Source: Candidatus Rubrivivax defluviihabitans
GTDB taxonomy: Bacteria > Pseudomonadota > Gammaproteobacteria > Burkholderiales > Burkholderiaceae_C
Assembly (NCBI GenBank): GCA_016709385.1
Contig: JADJMW010000022.1
Span: 558,001-622,000, forward strand
DNA length: 64,000 bases
Reading direction: 5' to 3'
Position numbers and translations under genes: made by a program. This document shows positions 42,626 to 50,376 of the stretch, piece after piece (the first letter of the stretch is position 1; every line of letters begins with the position of its first letter). The notes beneath the pieces were generated by a model, which saw only the letters and a list, made by a program, of their open reading frames with translations, did no database searches and was not told the origin of the DNA.

Positions 42626-43126
42626 ATGATCTTCGAATGGATTCAACGCATCGACCGCGGCCTGGCCGCGGCCGAGCGCGGCCTCGTCATCGCGCTGACG
42701 GCGGCCATCGCCGGCATCATGATGGTGCAGGTGGTGCTGCGCTATTTCTTCAGCGCACCCATCTTCTGGGCCGAGGAAATCTCGGTTCAGCTGCTGGTCT
42801 TCGCCACCCTTTTCGGACTGTCGCTGCTGGTGCAGCAGGGCCAGTTGGTGAGCATCGACTTCCTGCCGCGGGCGCTGCCTGAACGGGCGCGCCGCGGCCT
42901 GATGGTGCTGCTGGGCGGGGTCATGCTGGCCTTGCTGGTGTTCGTGGCCTGGCTGGGCTGGGACTGGGTGAACCGGCCCGACGTGCGCATGGAGCTCGGC
43001 GCCACGACGCAACTGCCGCGCTGGTACAACTTCTCGGCGCTGCCGCTGGCCTTCGCCCTCATGGCCTGGCACCAGTTCGCGGCCATCGTGCGCGACCTGC
43101 GTGCCCTCGGTGGAGCGCCGGCATGA
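42626..43126 (+). CDS. TRAP transporter small permease (DctQ family)
   Basis: 166 residues with four membrane helices (LVIALTAAIAGIMMVQVVLRYFF, FWAEEISVQLLVFATLFGLSLL, LMVLLGGVMLALLVFVAWLGW, FSALPLAFALMAWHQFAAI). The ...ARYFF.AP.FWAEE.. pattern after helix 1 is the standard DctQ signature. It forms the membrane complex with DctM, whose ATG overlaps its stop. A strong AAGGAGCCC site lies before the ATG. Confidence 0.9.
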   Translation: MIFEWIQRIDRGLAAAERGLVIALTAAIAGIMMVQVVLRYFFSAPIFWAEEISVQLLVFATLFGLSLLVQQGQLVSIDFLPRALPERARRGLMVLLGGVMLALLVFVAWLGWDWVNRPDVRMELGATTQLPRWYNFSALPLAFALMAWHQFAAIVRDLRALGGAPA

Positions 43127-44400
43127 TCACGCTCGTCGTCTTCTTCGGACTGCTGTTCGCGGGCCTGCCGATCGCGGGCACGATCCTCGTGTCGGCCATC
43201 GTCTTCATGTTCAGCAGCGACCTCGGGGTGCTGTACGACTCGATCCCGATCCAGTTCTACGGCGCGCTGGAAATCAACAGCCTGCTGGCCATTCCGCTCT
43301 TCCTGCTGGTCGGCGAGATCATGAACAAGGGCGGGCTGACGCAGCGGCTGATCGCGGTGGCGCAGGTGCTGGTCGGTGGTCTGAAGGGCGGGCTGGCCTA
43401 CGCCAACCTGTTCACCAACGCCATGGCGGCGTCGATCCTGGGCTCGGCGGTGGCGCAGATCGGCGTCATGAGCAAGGTCATGATCCCGGCCATGGAACGC
43501 GCCGGCTACAACCGCGCCTTCTCGGGCGCGGTCACGGTGACGGCCGGCCTGCTGGGCCCGATCATCCCGCCTTCGATGCTGATGATCATCTACGGCGTGG
43601 TGGCGGTGCAGCCGATCGCACCGCTGTTCATCGCCGGCATCGTGCCCGGGCTGCTCATCGTCGCCGGGCTGGCGCTGGTGATCTTTCTCTACGGCGTCTT
43701 CGGCCCCGGCCTGCCCGCCGGCACGCGCAGCGGCCGCTCGGCCTCGGCCAAGGTGCTGATCGGCGGCCTGGTGCCGGCCATCATTCCGGTGGTCGTCATC
43801 ACCGGCATCATGCTCGGCGTGATGACACCCACCGAGTCGGGCGCGGTGGCTTCGATCATCGCGCTGGCGCTGGGCTTCATCTATCGCGAGATCAAGCTGC
43901 GGGACCTGGGCAAGATCCTGTTCGACGTGGCCACCAACACCGCCACCATCACCGGGCTGATCGCCGCCGCTTCGGTGCTGAGCTGGGTGCTGGCCTTTCA
44001 GGGCGTGCCCGACGCGGTGGTGGAGGTCATGAAGGGCCTGACCGACTCGCCCTTCGTCTTCCTGCTGCTGGTGATCGTGATGCTGCTGGTGCTGGGCATG
44101 TTCCTGGAGAGCATCAGCGTGCTCATCGTCGTGGTGCCGCTGCTGATGCCGGTGGTGGCCACGCTGGGCATCGACCCCATCCATTTCGGCGTCGTGTGCA
44201 CGGTAGCCACGGTGATCGGGCTGGTCACGCCGCCGGTCGGGCCGGGCCTGTACATTGCGATGGTGCAGGCCGACATCCGCATGGGGCCACTATTCCGCGC
44301 CACCATCCCCTTCCTGGCCATGGTGCTGGCGGTGCTGGTGGTGATTGCCGCGGTGCCGGCGCTCTCGACCTGGCTGCCCGCTGTGACGGCCGGCGGCTGA
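43123..44400 (+). CDS. TRAP transporter large permease (DctM family)
   Basis: 425 residues, strongly hydrophobic with about twelve membrane segments. Hallmarks are GEIMNKGGLTQRLI, NAMAASILGSAVAQIGVMSKVMIPAMERAGYNRAFSGAVTVTAGLLGPIIPPSMLMIIYG, and the final PPVGPGLYIAMVQADI. It is the sodium-coupled translocation subunit that works with DctP and DctQ. It is last gene of the hydroxybenzoate operon; the hemerythrin gene after it is separated by 37 bases and may be read through. Confidence 0.93.
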   Translation: MITLVVFFGLLFAGLPIAGTILVSAIVFMFSSDLGVLYDSIPIQFYGALEINSLLAIPLFLLVGEIMNKGGLTQRLIAVAQVLVGGLKGGLAYANLFTNAMAASILGSAVAQIGVMSKVMIPAMERAGYNRAFSGAVTVTAGLLGPIIPPSMLMIIYGVVAVQPIAPLFIAGIVPGLLIVAGLALVIFLYGVFGPGLPAGTRSGRSASAKVLIGGLVPAIIPVVVITGIMLGVMTPTESGAVASIIALALGFIYREIKLRDLGKILFDVATNTATITGLIAAASVLSWVLAFQGVPDAVVEVMKGLTDSPFVFLLLVIVMLLVLGMFLESISVLIVVVPLLMPVVATLGIDPIHFGVVCTVATVIGLVTPPVGPGLYIAMVQADIRMGPLFRATIPFLAMVLAVLVVIAAVPALSTWLPAVTAGG

Positions 44401-44437
44401 CCGGCGGCATTCGAAATTCTTCCTCTAGGTGAATCAA

Positions 44438-44983
44438 ATGAGCAGCACTTCCACGTCCGAGCACATCAACGAGCCGATCCAGGACTTCTCGCATTGCCAC
44501 GAAGGCATCCTGAGGAAGCTCGACCTGCTGGGTGAACTGCCGGCGCTGCTGGCACCGGCCGCGCGCGCCCGCGAGACGGCGGCGGGCGTGCTGGAATTCT
44601 TCAAGGAAGCCATCTTCGAACACCACACCGACGAAGAGCGCGAGCTGTTCCCGGCCGTGCTGGCCAGCGCCAACGCGGGCGACGAATACGACCTGGTGCA
44701 GCTGATGGTGAAGCGGCTGACACACGAGCACCGCGAGCTGGAAGGCCTGTGGAAGCGCCTGGAATCCGGCCTGAAAAAAGCCGCCAAGGGCCAGGCCACC
44801 GACCTGGACACGGCCTCGGTGCAGCAGCTGGTGGCGCAGTACCGCGCCCACGCCGCGTTCGAGGAGAAGGAATTCCTGCCGCTGTCGCAGACCATCCTGG
44901 GCCGCAATTCCAACCACATGGCGGCGCTGGGCCTGTCACTGCACATGCGGCACACGCCGGTGCGGGTCAAGGGCTACGTCTGA
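44438..44983 (+). CDS. Hemerythrin HHE domain protein
   Basis: 181 residues, predominantly helical. Candidate di-iron ligands are spread as in HHE proteins: HCHEGILRKLDLL, IFEHHTDEERELFP, LTHEHRELEGLW and YRAHAAFEEKEFLPL. Members bind O2 or NO or protect iron-sulfur centres; the exact job is unknown. It follows the TRAP genes closely in the same direction, so expression with an oxygenase pathway is possible. The ATG is used rather than a GTG nine bases upstream because an AGGTG ribosome-like site is then well spaced. Confidence 0.8.
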   Translation: MSSTSTSEHINEPIQDFSHCHEGILRKLDLLGELPALLAPAARARETAAGVLEFFKEAIFEHHTDEERELFPAVLASANAGDEYDLVQLMVKRLTHEHRELEGLWKRLESGLKKAAKGQATDLDTASVQQLVAQYRAHAAFEEKEFLPLSQTILGRNSNHMAALGLSLHMRHTPVRVKGYV

Positions 44984-45098
44984 CCAGGCGTGCGAGCGCC
45001 TGCTGCGCGATGGTTCCTCCATACAGGCGAGGCTCGGCGGGCCCGGCCTGCGGCTCCTTCGGCCTTACAGTCGCACCCGGTTCGACCGGAGGCAGCGC

Positions 45099-45515
45099 AT
45101 GGCAGGCGACGTGGAGCATCACCGTGAGGCGCTGATCGCCGCGGCCCGCGCTGTGCGCGCCCGCGCCCACGCGCCGTACTCGGGTTTTGCCGTCGGCGCC
45201 GCGGTGCTCGACGAACAGGGCCGCATCCATGCCGGCGCCAACGTGGAGAACGCCGCCTACCCGCAGGGCTGGTGCGCCGAGACCTCGGCGCTGGCGCTGC
45301 TGGTCGCGGCCGGCGGCCGGCGCGTGCTGGCGCTGGCGGTGTATGCGGTGGCCCAGGACCCCGTGGCGCCTTGCGGCGGCTGCCGCCAGAAGCTGCGCGA
45401 ATTTGCCGCCGACGACTGCCCCGTCTGGCTGGCGGGTCCGGACGGCCTGCGCGCCGCGCACAGCCTGGGCGCGTTGCTGCCGCACGGCTTCGGGCCGCAT
45501 CATCTGCCGACATGA
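45099..45515 (+). CDS. cdd: Cytidine deaminase
   Basis: 138 residues, the short tetrameric type. Zinc ligands and catalytic acid are Cys59-Ala-Glu61 (WCAETSAL) and Cys92-Gly-Gly-Cys95 (APCGGCRQKLREFA); YSGFAVGAAV and the NVENAAYP substrate loop are intact. It converts (deoxy)cytidine to (deoxy)uridine. It opens a nucleoside salvage operon, overlapping the phosphorylase gene by ATGA. A CCGGAGGCAG ribosome site precedes the ATG. Confidence 0.93.
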   Translation: MAGDVEHHREALIAAARAVRARAHAPYSGFAVGAAVLDEQGRIHAGANVENAAYPQGWCAETSALALLVAAGGRRVLALAVYAVAQDPVAPCGGCRQKLREFAADDCPVWLAGPDGLRAAHSLGALLPHGFGPHHLPT

Positions 45516-46330
45516 GCGACGCCGAGGCGGTGGCACGGACGGCCGCGCTGCTCAAGCAGCGCCTGGGCCCAGGCGCGCCCCGCATCGCCGTGCTGCTGGG
45601 CAGCGGCTGGTCGCCGCTGGCCGCCGAGGTGCAGGACGCGGTGGACGTGACGTATGCCGAGCTGCCGGCCTTTCCGGTGCTGGCCGTGGGCGGCCACGCC
45701 GGGCTGCTGCGCGCCGGGCGCCTGGGCGGCGTGGAGGTGCTGGTGCTCGCCGGCCGCCAGCATGCCTACGAGACCGGCCGCGCCGACGGCATGAGGGGCG
45801 TCATCCGCACCCTCGCCGCCATCGGCATACGGGTGCTGGTGCAGACCAATGCCGCCGGCAGCCTGGACGCCGCGCTGCGCCCCGGCGAGGTGATGCTGGT
45901 CGGTGACCACATCAACGTGCCGCAGCTCTCGCCCTTGTTCGGCGAATCCGGCGACGGGCGCTTCGTCGACCTGTCCGCCGCCTACGACCCGGCCCTGCGC
46001 GCACAGGCCCGTGCCGCGGCCGCCCGTGCGGGCATTGCGCTGCACGAAGGCGTCTACGCCTGGGTGATGGGCCCGCAGTTCGAGACGCCGGCCGAGATCC
46101 GCATGCTGCGGTCCTTCGGCGCGCGGGCGGTGGGCATGAGCACGGTGCCGGAAACCATCCTGGCGCGCCACGCCGGCCTGCGCGTACTGGCGCTCTCGCT
46201 GCTCACCAATATGGCCGCCGGCATGGAGCCCGTGCCGCTGAGCCATGCCCACACCCTGGCCGGTGCCGCCGCCGGCAGCGAACGCGCGCTGCGCCTGCTG
46301 GTGGCGGTGTTGCAGGCGCTGGAGTGCTGA
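45512..46330 (+). CDS. Purine-nucleoside phosphorylase (trimeric PNP/MTAP class)
   Basis: 272 residues. IAVLLGSGWSPLA carries the phosphate loop, VLAGRQHAYETG the conserved His, VQTNAAGSLDAALRPGEVMLVGDHIN the base-side wall, YAWVMGPQFETPAEIRMLRSFGARAVGMSTVPE the purine and ribose site, and LLTNMAAGM the ending motif. It belongs to the NP-II (human/Bacillus PunA-like) group rather than hexameric DeoD. The Asn in LLTNMAAG argues for 6-oxopurines, not methylthioadenosine. It is cotranslated with cdd and followed by deoC five bases on. Confidence 0.9.
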   Translation: MSDAEAVARTAALLKQRLGPGAPRIAVLLGSGWSPLAAEVQDAVDVTYAELPAFPVLAVGGHAGLLRAGRLGGVEVLVLAGRQHAYETGRADGMRGVIRTLAAIGIRVLVQTNAAGSLDAALRPGEVMLVGDHINVPQLSPLFGESGDGRFVDLSAAYDPALRAQARAAAARAGIALHEGVYAWVMGPQFETPAEIRMLRSFGARAVGMSTVPETILARHAGLRVLALSLLTNMAAGMEPVPLSHAHTLAGAAAGSERALRLLVAVLQALEC

Positions 46331-46334
46331 TGCG

Positions 46335-47096
46335 ATGACCAGCGGCCCCGACCTGCAGGCCACCGCGCGCACCGCGCTGGCCTGCCTGGACCTGACGAGC
46401 CTGAACGACAGCGAAACGCCGGCCGAGATCGAACGCCTGTGCCGGCGCGCCACGGGCCCGTTCGGCGCCACCGCCGCGGTGTGCGTCTGGCCGCGCCGCG
46501 CGGCGCTGGCGCGCTCGCTGCTGCCGCCGGCCGTGGCCGTGGCCGCGGTGGCCAACTTTCCGGAAGGCGGCAGCGATGTCGAACGCGCCCTGCGCGACAC
46601 CGCCGAGATCGTCGACGCCGGTGCGCAGGAAGTGGACGTGGTGCTGCCCTACCGCGACCTGGCCGCCGCACCCGCGCTGCTGGCCGCCGTGCGGCGCGCC
46701 TGCGCGGGCCTCACGCTGAAGGTGATCCTCGAGACCGGCGAATTGAAGGACGAGGCCGCGATCCGCATCGCCTGCCGCATGGCGCTGGACGCCGGCGCCG
46801 ACTTCCTGAAGACCAGCACCGGCAAGACCCCCGTCAGCGCCACCCCGGCCGCGGCGCGTGTGCTGCTGCGGGCCATTGCCGACGATGCCGCAGCGCGCCC
46901 GCGCGTCGGTTTCAAGCCGGCCGGCGGCATCCGCACGGTGGCCGACGCCGGCGTCCATATCGCGCTCGTACAGGAAGTCCTGGGCGCCGCCGCCGCGAAT
47001 CCGACGCGCTTTCGCATCGGCGCCAGCGGCCTGCTCGACGATATCGAGGCCGTGCTCGCGGGCCGCACCGGCGGGACCCCGGCGGCAGGCTATTGA
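46335..47096 (+). CDS. deoC: Deoxyribose-phosphate aldolase
   Basis: 253 residues, the E. coli-type class I aldolase. The Schiff-base Lys lies in FLKTSTGK, the proton-relay Lys in GFKPAGGIRT, and the Asp in CLDLTSLND starts the barrel. It splits 2-deoxyribose 5-phosphate into acetaldehyde and glyceraldehyde 3-phosphate, completing breakdown of deoxynucleosides released by its operon partners. The ATG is only four bases after the phosphorylase stop. Confidence 0.93.
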   Translation: MTSGPDLQATARTALACLDLTSLNDSETPAEIERLCRRATGPFGATAAVCVWPRRAALARSLLPPAVAVAAVANFPEGGSDVERALRDTAEIVDAGAQEVDVVLPYRDLAAAPALLAAVRRACAGLTLKVILETGELKDEAAIRIACRMALDAGADFLKTSTGKTPVSATPAAARVLLRAIADDAAARPRVGFKPAGGIRTVADAGVHIALVQEVLGAAAANPTRFRIGASGLLDDIEAVLAGRTGGTPAAGY

Positions 47097-47321
47097 CCGC
47101 GTGTCCGAGGCCCCGCCCATGCCCTCGTACTGCGTCTCCGCCGCTGCCCTCGTCGAATGCGAGGGTCGGTTTCCGGCAGTCCGCCAGGGGAGCGAAGGCC
47201 TCGCTCGAGCTGCGCCGCCACGGTGGGCATCACCGACACCCTGCCTCGGCACGCACCAGCGATCCTGTTGCTTCGCCGCTGCTCCGGTCCGCCAGGTGCG
47301 GCTGAATCGGGCGCGCCCGTG
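47097..47321 (+). other. 225-base gap inside the nucleoside operon, no gene recognised
   Basis: No convincing coding frame or known riboswitch is seen. Small hairpins are present: CCCTCG/CGAGGG around TCGAATG near 47148, and AGCGA/TCGCT around AGGCC near 47192. The deoA frame stays open through much of it without a good start. It could be a leader controlling deoA separately from the upstream genes. Confidence 0.3.
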
Positions 47322-48653
47322 ATGCTGGCCCAGGAACTGATCCGCACCAAGCGCGACGGCGGCGAACTGTCGCCGGCGCAGATCGAAGCTTTCGTGCAGG
47401 GTTTGACCCAGGGCAGCTGGAGCGAAGGCCAGGTGGCGGCGATGGCGATGGCCATCGTGCTGCGTGGCATGAACACCACCGAGACGGTGGCGCTGACCGA
47501 GGCCATGACGCGGTCCGGGACCGTGCTCGACTGCCGTGCTGCCGGCCTGCACGGCCCGCTGCTGGACAAACATTCCACCGGCGGCGTCGGCGACAAGGTG
47601 AGCCTGGTGCTGGCGCCGGTAGTGGCAGCCTGCGGCGGGGTGGTGCCGATGATCAGCGGCCGCGGCCTGGGCCACACCGGCGGCACGCTGGACAAGCTGG
47701 AGGCGTTGCCCGGCTACGCTGTCGACCCCTCGCGCGAAACCCTGCTGGCCACGCTGCGCGCGGCCGGCTGCGCCATCGTCGGCGCCTCGGCCGACCTGGC
47801 GCCGGCCGACCGCCGGCTCTACGCCATCCGCGATGTCACGGCCACCGTGGAGAGCGTGCCGCTGATCACCGCCAGCATCCTGTCCAAGAAGCGCGCCGCC
47901 GGCCTGCAGGCGCTGGTGATGGACGTCAAGGTGGGCCGCGGCGCCTTCCTGCCGACGCCGGCACAGGCGCGCGAACTGGCCACGAGCCTGGTGCAGGTGG
48001 CGCGCGGCACCGGTCTGCCCACGGTGGCGCTGGTGACCGACATGAACCGCGTGCTCGGCCGCACGGCCGGCAATGCGCTGGAAGTGCAGGAGGCGCTGGC
48101 ACTGCTGCGTGGCGATGCCGACTCCGCGGCCGACACGGAAATCGCACGCCTGCGCGAGCTGACACTGGCGTTGGCGGCCGAACTGCTGCACCTGGGTGGG
48201 CTGTATACCGACACTGTCGCGGCCCGATCGGCCGCCGAACGGGCGCTGGCCAGCGGCGCCGCGGCCGAGCGCTTCGCGCGCATGGTGACCGCCCTGGGTG
48301 GGCCGACCGACGTGCTGCGCCAGCCGCGCCTGCCCTTGGCCCCGGTGCAGCGCGCGGTGCCGGCACCGCGCGCCGGCTTCGTGGGGCCGGTCGACGTGCG
48401 GGCGCTGGGGCTGGCGGTGGTGGCGCTGGGCGGCGGGCGCCAGCGGCCCGGCGACGCGGTGGACCCGCGTGTCGGCCTGGCGGCGGTGCTGGCGCCGGGG
48501 GCCACCGTGCAGGCCGGCGATGCGCTGGCGCAGGTGCATGCGGCCAGCGTGGCCGACGCCGATACTGCGGTACGCGCGGTGACGGCGGCCCTGCCCGTGG
48601 TGGACCGACCGGCGCCGCAGACGCCGCTGCTGCTGGACCGCGTTCGCGCCTGA
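47322..48653 (+). CDS. deoA: Thymidine phosphorylase
   Basis: 443 residues. The family signature SGRGLGHTGGTLDKLEALPGY is perfect, and KHSTGGVGDKVSLVLAP (phosphate site) and SILSKKRAAGLQALVMDVKVGRGAF are intact. The homodimeric enzyme releases thymine or uracil and (deoxy)ribose 1-phosphate. The ATG is chosen over an immediately preceding in-frame GTG; ribosome-site quality is poor for both. It is last gene of the cdd-PNP-deoC-deoA group. Confidence 0.92.
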   Translation: MLAQELIRTKRDGGELSPAQIEAFVQGLTQGSWSEGQVAAMAMAIVLRGMNTTETVALTEAMTRSGTVLDCRAAGLHGPLLDKHSTGGVGDKVSLVLAPVVAACGGVVPMISGRGLGHTGGTLDKLEALPGYAVDPSRETLLATLRAAGCAIVGASADLAPADRRLYAIRDVTATVESVPLITASILSKKRAAGLQALVMDVKVGRGAFLPTPAQARELATSLVQVARGTGLPTVALVTDMNRVLGRTAGNALEVQEALALLRGDADSAADTEIARLRELTLALAAELLHLGGLYTDTVAARSAAERALASGAAAERFARMVTALGGPTDVLRQPRLPLAPVQRAVPAPRAGFVGPVDVRALGLAVVALGGGRQRPGDAVDPRVGLAAVLAPGATVQAGDALAQVHAASVADADTAVRAVTAALPVVDRPAPQTPLLLDRVRA

Positions 48654-48699
48654 GGTCGACCGGCCACCGGCACACAGCGGCCCGGCCCGACCGCGAAGT

Positions 48700-48717
48700 C
48701 TGTCATCAAACTGTCAC
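48700..48717 (+). promoter_or_regulatory. Pho box (PhoB binding site)
   Basis: CTGTCAT-CAAA-CTGTCAC is an almost perfect pair of the 7-base PhoB half-sites with the required 4-base AT-rich spacer. It lies 55 bases upstream of the phosphate transporter ATG. It predicts control by PhoBR during phosphate limitation. Confidence 0.85.
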
Positions 48718-48771
48718 AATTCCTTCGCGCCTCGGGTTCTCTCCGCGGCCACGCGCGCCCGGAAGGCCGAG

Positions 48772-50349
48772 ATGGAACTGAACAGCATTGCCCGGATCGA
48801 GAAGGCCTCCAAGCGCGGCCGCAGCGATTCCTTCCGCCTCGGCGTCGGCCTGATCTTCGTGGTGATGATCATGCTGTACACGAGCCTGGCGCAGGGTGCC
48901 AGCGGCCCGCAGGGCGTGATGCTGGTGGCAGCGGCCATCATCGGCGGCTACATGGCCATGAACATCGGCGCCAACGACGTGGCCAACAACGTCGGGCCAG
49001 CGGTGGGGTCGAAGGCCATCTCGATGGTGGGCGCGCTGATCATCGCCTCGGTGTTCGAGATGGCCGGCGCCCTGGTCGCAGGCGGCGACGTGGTGGCGAC
49101 GATCCAGAAGGGCATCATCAACCCGGCCGCCATCGGCGACACCGATCGCTTCATCTGGCTCATGACAGCGGCGCTGCTGGCCGGCGCGGTGTGGCTGAAC
49201 ATCGCCACCGCCGTGGGCGCGCCGGTGTCGACCACGCATTCGATCATCGGCGCCGTGCTCGGCGCGGGCCTGGCCGCGGGGGGCAGCGCCGCCGCCAACT
49301 GGGGCCAGCTGGGGGAGATCGCCGCCAGCTGGGTGATCTCGCCGGTGATGGGTGCCGCCATCGCCGCGGCCTTCCTGTACTGGATCAAGCGCAGCATCAC
49401 CTGGCGCGGCGACATGATCGGGGCCGCGCGCCGTACGGTGCCGTTGATGATCGGCCTGATGGTCTTCGCCTTCTCCGCCTACCTGGTGCTGAAAGGCCTG
49501 AACCGGGTCTGGCAGACCGGCGTGCTACAGGCATTGGGCATCGGCACCGTGCTGGGCGTGCTGGGCTGGCGCCTGGCCATCGGCTGGGTTCGGCAGCGCC
49601 TGCCGCTGCTGGCCAATACCAAGGCCGGCATCAATACGTTGTTCACGCTACCGCTGATCTGCGCCGCGGCGCTGCTGAGCTTTGCGCACGGCGCCAACGA
49701 CGTGGCCAACGCCGTGGGCCCGCTGGCGGCCATCGCCGATGCCGTGCGCAGCGGCGCCGTCTCGGGCCGCGCGCCGATCCCGTTGTGGGTGATGGTGGTG
49801 GGCGCGGCGGGCATCGCCATCGGCCTCATGCTCTACGGCCCTCGCCTGATCCGCAAGGTGGGCAGCGAGATCACCGAGCTCGACCAGATGCGCGCCTTCT
49901 GCATCGCCATGTCGGCCGCGGTGACGGTGATCGTGGCCTCGCAGCTCGGGCTGCCGGTGAGTTCCACCCACATCGCCGTGGGCGGCGTCTTCGGCGTCGG
50001 CTTCCTGCGCGAATTCCTCAAGCGACGGCATGCCGACGCCATCGAATTCATCAAGCTGCAGCATGCCGGCGAAGACAAGGAAGTGGTCGAGCGTTTCCTC
50101 GACGGTTTCGCCAAGGCCTCGCTGGAAGGCAAGCGCGTGATGCTGGAGCAGCTCAAGCGGCAGGCCGCCCCGGCGCTGCTGAGCAAGTTCGAGCGCAAGC
50201 AGCTGCGCAGGGTCTATCGCCAGCAGCTCGTGAAGCGCTCGGAGGTGGTGAAGATCGCCGCCGCCTGGGTGATCACGGTGCCGGCGGCGGCGCTGCTGGC
50301 GGCGCTGATCTACTACGCCATCTTCGGCATGGTGCACGCGCGCGGCTGA
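48772..50349 (+). CDS. Inorganic phosphate transporter (Pit/PHO4 family)
   Basis: 525 residues with ten or more membrane helices. The duplicated PHO4 signature is clear: IGANDVANNVGPAVGSKAISMVGA in the first half and AHGANDVANAVGPLAAIADAV in the second, each with VSTTHSI/VSSTHIAV partner loops. A long hydrophilic stretch (about residues 420-500, KLQHAGEDKEVVERFLDGFAK) sits before the last helix. The protein moves metal-phosphate by proton symport at low affinity. The upstream Pho box links it to phosphate starvation. Whether it takes up phosphate or another divalent anion cannot be proven from sequence. Confidence 0.9.
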   Translation: MELNSIARIEKASKRGRSDSFRLGVGLIFVVMIMLYTSLAQGASGPQGVMLVAAAIIGGYMAMNIGANDVANNVGPAVGSKAISMVGALIIASVFEMAGALVAGGDVVATIQKGIINPAAIGDTDRFIWLMTAALLAGAVWLNIATAVGAPVSTTHSIIGAVLGAGLAAGGSAAANWGQLGEIAASWVISPVMGAAIAAAFLYWIKRSITWRGDMIGAARRTVPLMIGLMVFAFSAYLVLKGLNRVWQTGVLQALGIGTVLGVLGWRLAIGWVRQRLPLLANTKAGINTLFTLPLICAAALLSFAHGANDVANAVGPLAAIADAVRSGAVSGRAPIPLWVMVVGAAGIAIGLMLYGPRLIRKVGSEITELDQMRAFCIAMSAAVTVIVASQLGLPVSSTHIAVGGVFGVGFLREFLKRRHADAIEFIKLQHAGEDKEVVERFLDGFAKASLEGKRVMLEQLKRQAAPALLSKFERKQLRRVYRQQLVKRSEVVKIAAAWVITVPAAALLAALIYYAIFGMVHARG

Positions 50350-50376
50350 AGGGCGGACGTCGCCCGGCCGCACCGC

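Noticed and set aside
47097..47321. Possible cobalamin riboswitch before deoA
   Set aside because: The conserved core boxes of the cobalamin element could not be found on either strand.
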